Origin: a bacterium UBP15_UBA6099
GTDB taxonomy: Bacteria > UBP15 > UBA6099
Length of the DNA stretch: 38,153 nucleotides
Assembly (NCBI GenBank): GCA_002435745.1
Contig: DIWT01000005.1
Span: 1-38,153, forward strand
Reading direction: 5' to 3'
Position numbers and translations under genes: made by a program. Below the pieces are notes generated by a model, which was not told the DNA's origin, ran no database searches, and saw nothing but the letters and a program-made list of their open reading frames with translations. This document shows, piece by piece, positions 18,168-27,030 of this stretch (positions are counted from its first letter, which is position 1; each line of letters begins with the position of its first letter).

Positions 18168-19094
18168 TCAAGCCCCCGCCCCTCTCCGCCTCGCCGCGCC
18201 GGAGGCGGCGGCGTTTATGGCGAACGATATCGCGAACAACGCAAGCCCCACGGCAAACAGCGCCATGTAGTGGTCTCCGCCATGAACGGTTTCCCCCATC
18301 TCGGCGGCGATGGTGGCCGTCATGGTTCTGACCGGCTGAAAAATCGTGTTCGGAATCACCGGCGCGTTGCCGCACACCATCATCACCACCATCGTTTCGC
18401 CGATGACGCGGCCCACTCCTAGCAGGGACGCGGCGAGGATGCCCGACGACGACGCGGGGATTATCACCTTGTAAATCGTCTGCCAGCGCGTAGCCCCCAT
18501 CGCTAGCGACGCCTCCCGGTATTCCCTCGGAACCGAATATATGGCGTCCTCCGATATGGTTGCGATAGTCGGCACAGCCATAAAAGCCAGCACGACCGCC
18601 CCTGTGAACGCCGTCAGCCCTGTCGGAAGGTCGAATATTTCCTGAACGAAAGGAGCCAGCGTCAGAACCCCAATGAAACCGAGCACGACCGACGGTATGC
18701 CGGCTATCAGCTCGACGACGACCTTAAGGAATTCCTTCGCGCGGGGGTCCGCTATCTCTGCTATGTAAATCGCGCAACCGACCCCCATCGGCACGCTCAT
18801 CGCCGCCGCCGCCAGAGTGACCACAATGGACCCGGCTATGAGGGGCAGGATGCCGAAAACCGGCGGCTCCGATATCGGCCGCCACGTGTCTCCGAACAGA
18901 AACTCCGCCACCCCCACGTGCCGGAACAGCGGAATCCCGTCTTTAACAAGAAACAGAAATATCAGAGCGAGTATGACGATGGAAATCGAGCCTAGAACGG
19001 CTATGCTCTTCTCCCACGCAAACTCTTTATAGCGCGCGGTTTTTCGCTTCACGCCGACTGGTTTTTTCACAATTGCCGCATTCCGCTCCATCAT
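18168..19094 (-). CDS. pstC: Phosphate ABC transporter permease PstC
   Basis: A 308-residue inner-membrane permease with about six helices, the first at residues 30-55. Family markers are FLFGDTWRPISEPPVFGILPLI, the EAA loop EASLAMGATRWQTIYKVIIPASSSGILAASLLGVGRVIGETMVV, and the QPVRTMTATIAAEMGE segment typical of PstC. Its ribosome site GAGG overlaps the porin gene's stop codon, so translation is probably coupled to the porin. Confidence 0.96.
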   Translation of the reverse strand: MMERNAAIVKKPVGVKRKTARYKEFAWEKSIAVLGSISIVILALIFLFLVKDGIPLFRHVGVAEFLFGDTWRPISEPPVFGILPLIAGSIVVTLAAAAMSVPMGVGCAIYIAEIADPRAKEFLKVVVELIAGIPSVVLGFIGVLTLAPFVQEIFDLPTGLTAFTGAVVLAFMAVPTIATISEDAIYSVPREYREASLAMGATRWQTIYKVIIPASSSGILAASLLGVGRVIGETMVVMMVCGNAPVIPNTIFQPVRTMTATIAAEMGETVHGGDHYMALFAVGLALFAISFAINAAASGAARRRGAGA

Positions 19095-19099
19095 GCGCC

Positions 19100-20176
19100 T
19101 CAGTATTTTACCTGTAGAACCGCTTTTACTGCTTTGTCCTTCTTGTCCGCGGCCGCGTCGTCGCCGTCGATATGCGCGGCTATGGACAAATTGAGATTCT
19201 TGTCGAGGTCTACCGCGACGCCCGCAATGACTCGCGATATCAAGTCCCCGGACACGCTTTCATCCGGATCGTTGTTGTCGTATCTTGCAAAGGCCGCCCA
19301 CCGAGAGTCCGCAAATCTATGATTGGCGAACGCTGAAAAAACCCGCTCTTTCACAGTTCTATCGGCGGAGCCGTCGTAGTCGAAGCCTTTCATGAGGCTC
19401 AAGCCGTAAGAAAAGCGGCCGGCGCCACCGCTCAACATGGCGCCGATCCTGTTTGACTTGTTTCCGTCAATTGAGCCGGCATCCCCGTAGAGAGACATCT
19501 TCGGAGCCTTGCCGCCGAGCGCGAATGAAACGCGACACTGAACGTCTTTTCCGGTGTCGCGCTCTCTGCGGTTGCCGCCTTCCCCGTTTGCGATAAGCAA
19601 ATGATAGTCTCCCTTTGAAAACCTGCTTTTCAAAGCCACTCCGAACTCCGCCGAATTAAGCATGCCCGCGAGATTGGAAGCGCTCTTCTGCTGCATTCTA
19701 TATTTCCATTCCGAATCCTCATAACCGACCCAAGGAGCGTCCTGCAACCCGAAAACCAGATTCGCCCCCAGCGCCGCTTCCGACACTTCCACATATCCGT
19801 ACTTCATGTACGCGTCAAAATTGCCGTCCGGCATCGTTTTGACATCTGTCGTGTATCTGACGCTTGTCCTCTCGCCAACTTTCTTTCTGACTGTCAGATA
19901 AAAACGGTCGATAGCGAACTCGTTCGCGCTTTTATCGTTCCCGTCCGCGTCGTAGAAGTATGAAAGATACCCCAACCCGCTTATTTCCACGCCTTGGTTT
20001 TCGTGTTTCGTCGACTTTAGCTCAAGAGCGGCCTTCACTTCGGCCACTTCTTTTTCCAGCGATTCAAGCCTTGCCTTCAGAGCGTCCATCTCGGCGTCGG
20101 CGAGAGCGGGCATTTGAACCGCCGCTATCGCCGCCATTAGAAGCGCCGTCGATATCAGCGCCTTTGGTTTTCTCAT
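19100..20176 (-). CDS. Outer-membrane porin, probably phosphate-inducible
   Basis: A 358-residue exported protein with a signal peptide (residues 1-26, ending PALADA). A short coiled coil (AEMDALKARLESLEKEVAEVKAALELKS) comes next, as in trimeric porins and OprP/OprO-like proteins. A beta-rich body of alternating strands ends in VLQVKY, an aromatic C-terminus suited to the Bam complex. It sits inside the pst operon between pstS and pstC. I infer that it carries phosphate across the outer membrane. Substrate specificity cannot be read from the sequence, though Lys and Arg are frequent. GGAGG lies 4 bases before the ATG. Confidence 0.82.
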   Translation of the reverse strand: MRKPKALISTALLMAAIAAVQMPALADAEMDALKARLESLEKEVAEVKAALELKSTKHENQGVEISGLGYLSYFYDADGNDKSANEFAIDRFYLTVRKKVGERTSVRYTTDVKTMPDGNFDAYMKYGYVEVSEAALGANLVFGLQDAPWVGYEDSEWKYRMQQKSASNLAGMLNSAEFGVALKSRFSKGDYHLLIANGEGGNRRERDTGKDVQCRVSFALGGKAPKMSLYGDAGSIDGNKSNRIGAMLSGGAGRFSYGLSLMKGFDYDGSADRTVKERVFSAFANHRFADSRWAAFARYDNNDPDESVSGDLISRVIAGVAVDLDKNLNLSIAAHIDGDDAAADKKDKAVKAVLQVKY

Positions 20177-20237
20177 TCGGCCTCCTTGGTTTCGCGCGGT
20201 TTTCTCTTGATCGCATTTTTGACGAGAAAACGGTTTT

Positions 20238-20264
20238 AACCCGCATTGGCGAAAAGCGCGGGCT
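20238..20264. repeat. AACCCG-type palindrome, copy 6, between pstS and the porin gene
   Basis: AACCCGC and GCGGGCT enclose ATTGGCGAAAA. It follows the pstS stop within an operon, where a hairpin could protect the upstream pstS message and raise binding-protein levels over the permease genes. Confidence 0.7.
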
Positions 20265-20266
20265 GA

Positions 20267-21148
20267 TTATTGAACCGGCACGAAGCCAAGCTCTTTGACT
20301 ATGTTCTGCCCTTCTTCTGAAAAAACGAAGTCCATGAACGACTTCGTCACCCCGGCAGGCTCGTTCCTTGTGTACATGAACAGCGGGCGAGACACGGGAT
20401 ACTTTTTTGCCACCACGTTCTCCAGCGTAGGCGACACCGCCTCGCCGTTCTCATTGACTATTTTCACTGCTTTTTGCTTCTCCGAAATGTAAGCCATCCC
20501 GTAGTAGCCGATTGTGTTCCTGTTTTTAGCTGTTTCGTCCGCGATCGCCTGCGAAGAAGGCATGAGCAAAGCGGTTCTGGCGAACTCTTCCGTTCCTTTC
20601 GAGTCGCCTTCGTTAAGCACGTGCTCCTTGAAGTAAACGTGAGTGCCGGAATTGACCTCGCGGGAAAGAACGACGATGCCGGCGTCCGGGCCGCCGAACT
20701 CTTTCCAGTTGGAGGCTTTGCCTGTGAAAATAGCTTTGAGTTGGGACAACGTCAGTTCCGAAACTGGGTTTTCTGGATGAACAACCACCGCAAGCCCGTC
20801 ATAGCCCACAAGAAACTCCTTTGGAGAGATGCCATTGGCCGCGGCGGCTTCTAATTCTTTCTCCTTAATCGCGCGCGAACTTTCGGCGATGTCCGTCGTT
20901 CCGTTTATCATTGCGGCGATGCCCGTGCCGGATCCGCCGCCGGTGACCGCCACGCTCGCGCCCGGATTCACGGCCATGTACTTCTCCGCCAGCGCCTGCG
21001 TCAGGTTCACCATTGTGTCGCTTCCCTTGATTTGGATGCTTCCCGAAACTCCTTCCGACGCCGTCTTCGCCCCTTCGGGCCTGCTGCATCCGGCGGCGAA
21101 CGCTATCGCCGCAACGCACACAATCGTCAATGCCAATGCTCTTTTCAT
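20267..21148 (-). CDS. pstS: Phosphate-binding lipoprotein PstS
   Basis: A 293-residue periplasmic phosphate-binding protein. The N-terminus is a lipoprotein signal with lipobox FAAGC. The mature domain shows the PstS-type ligand pocket: QIKGSDTMVNLTQALAEKYM, TGGGSGTGIAAMINGTTDIAESSR, and VVLSREVNSGTHVYFKEHVL. The frame is open further upstream to 21274. ATG 21148 is chosen because GAGGAGG stands 8 bases before it and a proper signal peptide begins there. A Pho box lies 122 bases upstream. A hairpin separates it from the porin gene. It is the first gene of the pst operon. Confidence 0.97.
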   Translation of the reverse strand: MKRALALTIVCVAAIAFAAGCSRPEGAKTASEGVSGSIQIKGSDTMVNLTQALAEKYMAVNPGASVAVTGGGSGTGIAAMINGTTDIAESSRAIKEKELEAAAANGISPKEFLVGYDGLAVVVHPENPVSELTLSQLKAIFTGKASNWKEFGGPDAGIVVLSREVNSGTHVYFKEHVLNEGDSKGTEEFARTALLMPSSQAIADETAKNRNTIGYYGMAYISEKQKAVKIVNENGEAVSPTLENVVAKKYPVSRPLFMYTRNEPAGVTKSFMDFVFSEEGQNIVKELGFVPVQ

Positions 21149-21261
21149 CAGGATGTTCCTCCTCTTTCTCCGGATTGATATGTATGGATGTATGAAATGT
21201 TTCCGCGCGTCATTCGCGACGGAATTGTTTTTCTCTGCCGAATCGCTTTCACGGCGATAAC

Positions 21262-21313
21262 TATATGATCTCAATGTTAAGGAAATATTAAGAGAGGGTT
21301 AATTGTTCTTTAA
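21262..21313 (-). promoter_or_regulatory. Pho box: four 11-bp direct repeats, with -10 box, for the pst operon
   Basis: On the minus strand four consecutive 11-base units each begin with TTAA: TTAAAGAACAA, TTAACCCTCTC, TTAATATTTCC and TTAACATTGAG (21313 down to 21270). TATAGT follows 4 bases later (21260-21265) as a possible -10 box. The 11-base spacing is that of PhoB/PhoP binding sites. The box overlaps the end of phoR, so pstS has its own phosphate-responsive promoter. Confidence 0.8.
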
Positions 21314-23076
21314 TTTTCGGCGCGCGCGGGAAAAGTCACGGTAAAAGTCGAGCCGGCTGCGAGCCTGCTTTGCGCGGTCACCGAGCCGCCCCATTTTTCC
21401 GTCAGATGCTTCACGATGGAAAGCCCCAGCCCCGTGCCGCCGCGCTCCCGAGAGCGCGACTTGTCCACTCTGTAGAACCTCTCGAAAACGCGCTCGATAT
21501 CCTGCGCCGGAATCCCGACCCCGGTGTCGCTCACGGAAATCCTTACCGCGCCGCCAGCCTTCTCCGCCTTCAGCCTAATGACTCCCCTGTCGGTAAACTT
21601 CACCGCGTTGTCTATCAGGTTGACGAATATCTGCCTGAAATCCTGTTTCGACATGCGGAGGAACGCCGGTTCCGCAGGGAAGTCCGTTTCCAGCTTCAGC
21701 CCTTCCCCGAAGATGAACAGGTCGAAAGACGAGACGCAATCCTTGAGCATAGCCGCCGCGTCGAATGATTCCGCGTCGTCCGAGGAGCGCCTGCTCTGCG
21801 CTCTTTCAAGAGACAGGATGTCCTCGGTCAGGTTCATAAGGCGGAGAGATTCCTTGTCGAGCAGGTGGAGGAACCTGTCGAGCGCGGACGCGTCTTTGGA
21901 CGCGCCGGCTAGAAGAGTTTCGACGAACCCCCTGATTATCGCCACCGGAGTGCGCAACTCGTGCGAGGCGTTTTCGATGAATTCCCGCCTGACTACCTCG
22001 AGTTTTTTGAGGCGGGAGATATCGCGCGCAGCAATTATCGCGCCGGCATCCGCGTCTCCGCCCCTGAAAGAAAATATCCTCGCGTCTATGAACGTTCCCT
22101 CAATGGGATCAGTCTCGATCTCTATCTCGCGCGGAGAGCCGTCCGAGAGAACGGCGTCCACGGCGTCGTTCAGCGCCGCCAGCCTCAACACGCTCGCGAG
22201 CGGCTTCCCTGCGCTGTTCCGGCATTCGACCCGGAACACCTCATCCACCGCGTCGTTAATGAGGACAATCCTCTTTTCGGAATCCACAACGACAACTCCG
22301 TCCCTCATGCCCCGCAGTATGTTTTCGATGTCGTCTCGCGCGCGTTTCAGTTCGGCGACGTCCCTTTCGATGTTTTCCGCCATCGAATCCATCGAGCGGC
22401 CCAGAACTCCGAATTCGTTGTCGCCCCTGACGCCGCTGCGCGCGGAAAAATCCCCCGCGGAAATCCTCGCGCTCGTGTCCGTCAGCCGCCTGACCGGAGC
22501 GGCGAACATGATAGAGGAAGCCAGCACGGCGATCAGAGCGGCGGCGAGAGTGAAGACAGCCGCCGTAATCATGGACGCGCGCGTCTGCCTTGCGGCCGAC
22601 TCCGCTTTCTCCATCGGCGCGGCGGCGCGCGCGAAGCAATCCTCTCCGCTTTTCAGAACCGCCTTCCTCGCCGCGTACATGTATCTTTTATTGACCGTGT
22701 CGCTGTTCCGCGACGCAAAACCAACGCTGCCCGCCGCGGCCTCGACAATCTCCGGCCTGTCGAGATGATTGTCCATCCTGTCCGCGTCCGCCGCGCTGTC
22801 GGCGGCCACCGAGCCGTCAGCCATGATTACGGTGAGCCTTATTTCACCTTCCGCGCCCAGAGTCCGCGCCGCGTCCCCGACCGCGCCCCGCAGCCTTTCC
22901 CGCGGGACCTCCCTCACAAGCGCCGCAACTACCGCCGTCAGCCCGGACAGCCTCTCCTCCATCGATTCCTGATGCTTCTTGTTCAATATCGAAATCGAAA
23001 TCAGCCCGCTGGTCGCTATCGAAGCGAGCGTCGCAAGCAAAAGGAAAGCGATGTATTTTGCGATAATTGATTTCAT
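21310..23076 (-). CDS. phoR: Phosphate regulon sensor histidine kinase PhoR
   Basis: A 588-residue membrane sensor kinase. Transmembrane helix 1 spans about 8-31, an extracytoplasmic segment about 32-167, and helix 2 about 168-193. A HAMP linker (193-245) and a PAS domain (about 250-355) follow. The HisKA domain has SHELRTP with phosphoacceptor His372. The catalytic domain has NLIDNA (485-491), DTGVGIP and GTGLGL. It follows phoB by 37 bases, which supports pairing with PhoB. The extracytoplasmic segment is longer than in E. coli PhoR and resembles the Bacillus type. Its last codons overlap the Pho box of pstS. Confidence 0.93.
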   Translation of the reverse strand: MKSIIAKYIAFLLLATLASIATSGLISISILNKKHQESMEERLSGLTAVVAALVREVPRERLRGAVGDAARTLGAEGEIRLTVIMADGSVAADSAADADRMDNHLDRPEIVEAAAGSVGFASRNSDTVNKRYMYAARKAVLKSGEDCFARAAAPMEKAESAARQTRASMITAAVFTLAAALIAVLASSIMFAAPVRRLTDTSARISAGDFSARSGVRGDNEFGVLGRSMDSMAENIERDVAELKRARDDIENILRGMRDGVVVVDSEKRIVLINDAVDEVFRVECRNSAGKPLASVLRLAALNDAVDAVLSDGSPREIEIETDPIEGTFIDARIFSFRGGDADAGAIIAARDISRLKKLEVVRREFIENASHELRTPVAIIRGFVETLLAGASKDASALDRFLHLLDKESLRLMNLTEDILSLERAQSRRSSDDAESFDAAAMLKDCVSSFDLFIFGEGLKLETDFPAEPAFLRMSKQDFRQIFVNLIDNAVKFTDRGVIRLKAEKAGGAVRISVSDTGVGIPAQDIERVFERFYRVDKSRSRERGGTGLGLSIVKHLTEKWGGSVTAQSRLAAGSTFTVTFPARAEN

Positions 23077-23113
23077 AATGCCGCGCCGAAGCGCAATTCC
23101 GCCCGCCGCCGTT

Positions 23114-23833
23114 TCAGCGCGAGCCGCCCGGATCCTCGAACCTGTATCCCACGCCCCTTACGGAGCTGATCAGAGACCCGCCTCCGGGGCTTGCCGCGTC
23201 AAGTTTCTCTCTCACGTGCCTCACGTGAACGTCTATCGCCCTGTCCACAACGCAGGCCTCTCCGCCCCATACTATATCAAGTATCCTTTGTCTCGAAAAA
23301 ACCACCCCCGGCCTCGAAGCCAGAAGCCACAATAGATCGAACTCCTTGGTGGTCAGGTCCGCCTTCGCGCCGCCGACTTTGACCTCGCGCCTATCCCTGT
23401 CCATGCTGAAACCGCCGCGTTTTATCAAACTCGCCGGGCTGTTTCCGTCCGCGACGCCGCGCCCCGCCTCGGCCCTCCTGAGATTCGCCTTCACTCTCGC
23501 CATCAGTTCCGCCACAGAGAAAGGTTTCGTCACGTAGTCGTCCGCGCCAAGCTCCAGACCCACCACCTTGTTCGTCTCGGTGTTCCTCGCCGTAAGCATG
23601 ATTATCGGAACATCCGACGTCTTCCTTATCTCCCTGCACACTTCGAATCCGTCCATTCCCGGCATCGAGACGTCCAGTATCACAAGCGACGGCTTTTTTT
23701 CGGCGAACACGCGCAACGTCTCCGGCCCGTCCGCCGCGGCCGCAGTGTCATAGCCCTCCCGGCCCAGATTGTACGCCAGCAACTCCACAATCGAAGGCTC
23801 GTCGTCAGCGACAAGTATCAAGTCTTTTCTCAT
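23114..23833 (-). CDS. phoB: Phosphate regulon response regulator PhoB (OmpR/PhoB family)
   Basis: A 239-residue response regulator. The receiver domain has the acidic pair Asp10/Asp11, phosphoacceptor Asp54 (VILDVSMPGMDG), Thr81 and Lys103 (YVTKPFS). A winged-helix domain with KADLTTKEFDLLWLLASRPGVVFSR follows. Cognate to the adjacent PhoR, it is expected to bind the 11-bp repeats before pstS. No Shine-Dalgarno precedes ATG 23833. The predicted start site is about 3 bases upstream, so the message may be effectively leaderless. Confidence 0.93.
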   Translation of the reverse strand: MRKDLILVADDEPSIVELLAYNLGREGYDTAAAADGPETLRVFAEKKPSLVILDVSMPGMDGFEVCREIRKTSDVPIIMLTARNTETNKVVGLELGADDYVTKPFSVAELMARVKANLRRAEAGRGVADGNSPASLIKRGGFSMDRDRREVKVGGAKADLTTKEFDLLWLLASRPGVVFSRQRILDIVWGGEACVVDRAIDVHVRHVREKLDAASPGGGSLISSVRGVGYRFEDPGGSR

Positions 23834-23842
23834 GGTTGAACA

Positions 23843-23870
23843 TTATCCGCCAAATGCCCTATCCGTCAAA
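23843..23870 (-). promoter_or_regulatory. Sigma70 promoter of phoB-phoR
   Basis: On the minus strand TTGACG (23865-23870), 16 bases and GATAAT (23843-23848) give two five-of-six matches. The predicted start is near 23836, just before the phoB ATG. No Pho-type repeats are visible here. Confidence 0.65.
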
Positions 23871-23930
23871 TAAAATGAAAATGAATTGCGGCGGCAACAT
23901 CGACTTTGTCGGCGGGAAAGAAGCCGTTTC

Positions 23931-23955
23931 AACCCGAATTCTCCTGTGAATTCGG
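23931..23955 (-). terminator. Hairpin after the sensor-kinase gene (AACCCG-type palindrome, copy 7)
   Basis: CCGAATTC and GAATTCGG form a perfect 8-base stem with a 6-base loop, starting 10 bases after the stop of the upstream minus-strand gene. No proper T-run follows (GTTGAAACGG), so intrinsic termination is uncertain. It belongs to the AACCCG hairpin family and separates the envelope operon from phoB. Confidence 0.5.
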
Positions 23956-23965
23956 ATAGAACGGA

Positions 23966-26900
23966 TCAGGCTCGGCGGACGTTTGAGGAAAGGGATGGAG
24001 CGGCGGCGGCTTCAAGGGGGATGAAGAATCCGGCGCGCGTGAAGCCTCCGGAGCGGTCGATGCCTATGCGTCCGCCGTGTTTGAGGATGGCGCGGCGGGC
24101 AAGCGTTAGTCCGAGGCCCATTCCTCCGGGGTTGGTCCCGTAGAACGGCTCGAAGAAGCGGGAGATGTCGGCCTGCGGATATTCGGGGCCGTTGTCGAGG
24201 ATTTCGACAAGGACGCCCGCCGCGCCGTCCACCTCGGAGCGGAGGGTGCGGGCCACCATCTGGCCGCCGCGTCCGTTCTTCGCCGCCGCGCTCGCCGCGT
24301 TCGCCGCAAGATGCCATATTGCCATCTTGAGCAGGTTTTCATCCGCTTTCATCTCCGGGCAGTTTCTGTCGAAGCGGGTTTCGAGAGCCACGTTGGCGGG
24401 CAGCATGTCCCTAGCTTCGAGAGCGCGCAGGGTTTCGGCGACCGCCCGGTTCACGTCGCAGGAGCGCATCTGCGCCGGAGTGTCCACCGAATACATCATC
24501 AGAGAGTTTGCGGCAAGCGAAAGTTCTTTTGCGTGCTCGACCACGTCCTCCCAGATGGAGCGCGTTTCGGGAGCGAATATCACGCCGCCGAGTTCCTTGA
24601 TGTCCGCGTTGAGGTTGTCGAGGACGGACTCGAACCTGTCTGCGACGGCGCGTGCGAGGCGGGTCTTGGTTCTGGCTTCGAGCAGTCGGGAGTCGCGCGC
24701 GCGCGATTCCATCTCGCTGCCTATCTCGCGCACGCACACCACGCAGGCCTTGTTGCCTTCGGAGTCCTTCACGGCGGCCCCGGAGACACAGGCGAAGAAC
24801 TTTTGCCCGCGCATGGTGCGAAGCGTCAACTCGCGGGAGGCCGCGCCTCCGAGGTCTAGCCGGGCGGTGTCGAATATCGGCCCGTCTCCGGACGCGTTCA
24901 GAGCGTCTATGCTCTTGCCGAGGAATATCTCTTTGCGCGCTTCGAACCTTCGCGCAAAGGCCGCGTTCGCCATCAGTATCTTCCCTCCGTCTCCCACCAC
25001 CGCCATCTCTTCAGGCATGCAGTCTATGATGGAGGAAAGGAACCGTATCTTTTTTTCTAGTAGAGGTTTTTCGAAGAGGGCGGCGCGCTCGACGTCCCGC
25101 TTCGGGTCAAGCTGCTTGAGCGAGAAGATAAGCCTGCCGCCGGTTTCCGCCGGCTTCGAGACGGCGCAGACAGACATCTCGAAGGCGGACTTTTCGCCGC
25201 CCGCGCCGATCTCGATTTCCACCCGTTCGGCTTCGGACATGTTTTCGGCGGCGTTTCTTGCCGCCGCGAGCGCGAGATTGCGGCTCTTTTCGGCGATCAG
25301 CGAGAAGAAGTCCGCGCCGACGATGTCGCCCGCAGCGTTGAGGGCGCGGGCGGCGGGCGGGTTCATCCACTCTATCTTTCCGCCGCCGTCCACCGCGATG
25401 AGAGGCTCCGGCGCGTCGGTGGATATCTCTCTGAAGAACTTCTCCGCGCCCGCTATCTTCTCATGCCTGTTGACAGTCTCGCTGACCTCGCGTCCGTATA
25501 TTACCGCGCCACCGCCGCCTGCCGTGAGCGGATAGACGCGGAAGTCGTATATGGAAGGCGCGCCGCCGTGCGACGGCTGGAACCGGACATCGCTGACGGT
25601 GATTTCCTGAGCGGTTTCAATAGCTTTGCGGACGGCTGACGCTAGCCGTTTCTGCGCCCACGCGCCGCCCAGCGAACCGAGGCCTTTGCCAACGCAGGGC
25701 ATCGCCTCTTTCGGCATGTACGCCTCCGCCCTTTCGTTCGCCATTATCACCGCGTTCCACCTGTCTATCACCATGAAAAGGTCTTGAATGCTGGAGAGTA
25801 TCGCCTGATTGAAGCGGGCTGTTTCGCGGACGCTTTCCAGAGTTTTGCCGCTCTCGCGCCTGTCTGTGGAGATGGATGCGACCATGCGGTTGAAGGCGGA
25901 GGCGAGCGGAGCGAACCCGCCCGTCTCGGCGGAGCCGATTTCCTGATTGAGATGGCCCCGCGCGATGGCGTCCATCCTGCCGCCGAGCATGAACAGGAAC
26001 CGCGTGATGGACTGAGTCTCCATCACGGACAGCGCCCCGGCGGCTCCGCAGAACAATATTAGGAACAGCAAAAGAGTCTTGAATATGAAGTCCGCGCCGG
26101 CGGCGGCTTCCGCGTGCGGGCGTTGAGTTATCAGCCCCCACCCCATCGATTCGACGGGGGTGAACGACGCGGCCATCTTCACCTTGCCGTAGCGGTAGAC
26201 CATAGAGCCTATCTGGCCGGAGAGGACGGCCTTGACCGGGAGAAGTTCGGCGAATTCCTTGACGGAGCCTTCTTCTTTGTCCGGATCGCCGCTGGCAACG
26301 AGCCTGCCCTCGGCGTCCACTAGGAAAGAGAATCCGCTTTTGCCGGATGCGAGTCCGGTCACCGGCGCGCTGAAACTCCTGTCGTCCAGATTGAAGCCGG
26401 CGGCCACCACGCGGGAGACCCCGCCGCCTTCGCCGTAGGAGGGAACGAAGACGTACGCGGTGCGCTTTCCGCTGTCGAGTTTGTACATGGAGGAATAGCA
26501 CGAGGCGACGCCCTCGCGGGCCTGCATCAGGCACTTGTCCTTTACGAGCGCGCGGGCCGCCCCGCCGTCTTGCTCGGACGAGGCCAACAGCCGGGATTCG
26601 CTGAAAAGATACACCGAATCTATCGCCGGCATGTGCTCTATCTGCGATTTGAGAAGGGAGGAAATGACATGGTAGTCCTTGCCGCGAGAGAGACTGGACG
26701 CCGCGACTGACTGGGCGAACGCGGCGACGTTTCCCGCGGCTCCGGCTACGGCCTCCGCGCCTGAGCGGGCGAGGGCCAGTTGATCGGTCTTGGTTCTATC
26801 GATGAGAGCGGAGCGGGCCTTGAGCGCCGAGACCGCGCCGACCACCAACACCGCCGCCGCAACGCACGCGACATACATCATCACGTGCCGCGACTGAAGA

Positions 26901-26974
26901 TGTCTCAAGCCAAGCTCGTCCCGCAACGGGCGCTCCGCCCCGTCTTCAGCCTCGATCAAATCGCGCCTGTCCAT
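23966..26974 (-). CDS. Large membrane sensor kinase-like protein (Cache-HAMP-PAS-HATPase), phosphoacceptor His not found
   Basis: A 1002-residue protein. Transmembrane helices near 33-52 and 300-325 flank a Cache-like extracytoplasmic sensor. A HAMP linker and three PAS-like segments follow. The C-terminal HATPase domain (about 860-990) has an N-box (HLAANAASAA), ILDNGPEYP and GGMGLGLTLARR. The dimerisation region (about 775-840) reads ARAVADRFESVLDNL where NtrB-like kinases have A-H-E-I/L-x-N-P-L, so Asp replaces the usual His. A non-canonical His in VVEHAKEL remains. It may be a degenerate kinase, an atypical one or an ATP-binding regulator. GGAGG lies 4 bases before the ATG. It is last in the exbB operon. 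Confidence 0.85.
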   Translation of the reverse strand: MDRRDLIEAEDGAERPLRDELGLRHLQSRHVMMYVACVAAAVLVVGAVSALKARSALIDRTKTDQLALARSGAEAVAGAAGNVAAFAQSVAASSLSRGKDYHVISSLLKSQIEHMPAIDSVYLFSESRLLASSEQDGGAARALVKDKCLMQAREGVASCYSSMYKLDSGKRTAYVFVPSYGEGGGVSRVVAAGFNLDDRSFSAPVTGLASGKSGFSFLVDAEGRLVASGDPDKEEGSVKEFAELLPVKAVLSGQIGSMVYRYGKVKMAASFTPVESMGWGLITQRPHAEAAAGADFIFKTLLLFLILFCGAAGALSVMETQSITRFLFMLGGRMDAIARGHLNQEIGSAETGGFAPLASAFNRMVASISTDRRESGKTLESVRETARFNQAILSSIQDLFMVIDRWNAVIMANERAEAYMPKEAMPCVGKGLGSLGGAWAQKRLASAVRKAIETAQEITVSDVRFQPSHGGAPSIYDFRVYPLTAGGGGAVIYGREVSETVNRHEKIAGAEKFFREISTDAPEPLIAVDGGGKIEWMNPPAARALNAAGDIVGADFFSLIAEKSRNLALAAARNAAENMSEAERVEIEIGAGGEKSAFEMSVCAVSKPAETGGRLIFSLKQLDPKRDVERAALFEKPLLEKKIRFLSSIIDCMPEEMAVVGDGGKILMANAAFARRFEARKEIFLGKSIDALNASGDGPIFDTARLDLGGAASRELTLRTMRGQKFFACVSGAAVKDSEGNKACVVCVREIGSEMESRARDSRLLEARTKTRLARAVADRFESVLDNLNADIKELGGVIFAPETRSIWEDVVEHAKELSLAANSLMMYSVDTPAQMRSCDVNRAVAETLRALEARDMLPANVALETRFDRNCPEMKADENLLKMAIWHLAANAASAAAKNGRGGQMVARTLRSEVDGAAGVLVEILDNGPEYPQADISRFFEPFYGTNPGGMGLGLTLARRAILKHGGRIGIDRSGGFTRAGFFIPLEAAAAPSLSSNVRRA

Positions 26975-27030
26975 CCGGCCTCCGCCCCATTGCGTCCGCC
27001 CCGCGTCGCGGAGCGACTATCATTGCCGCG

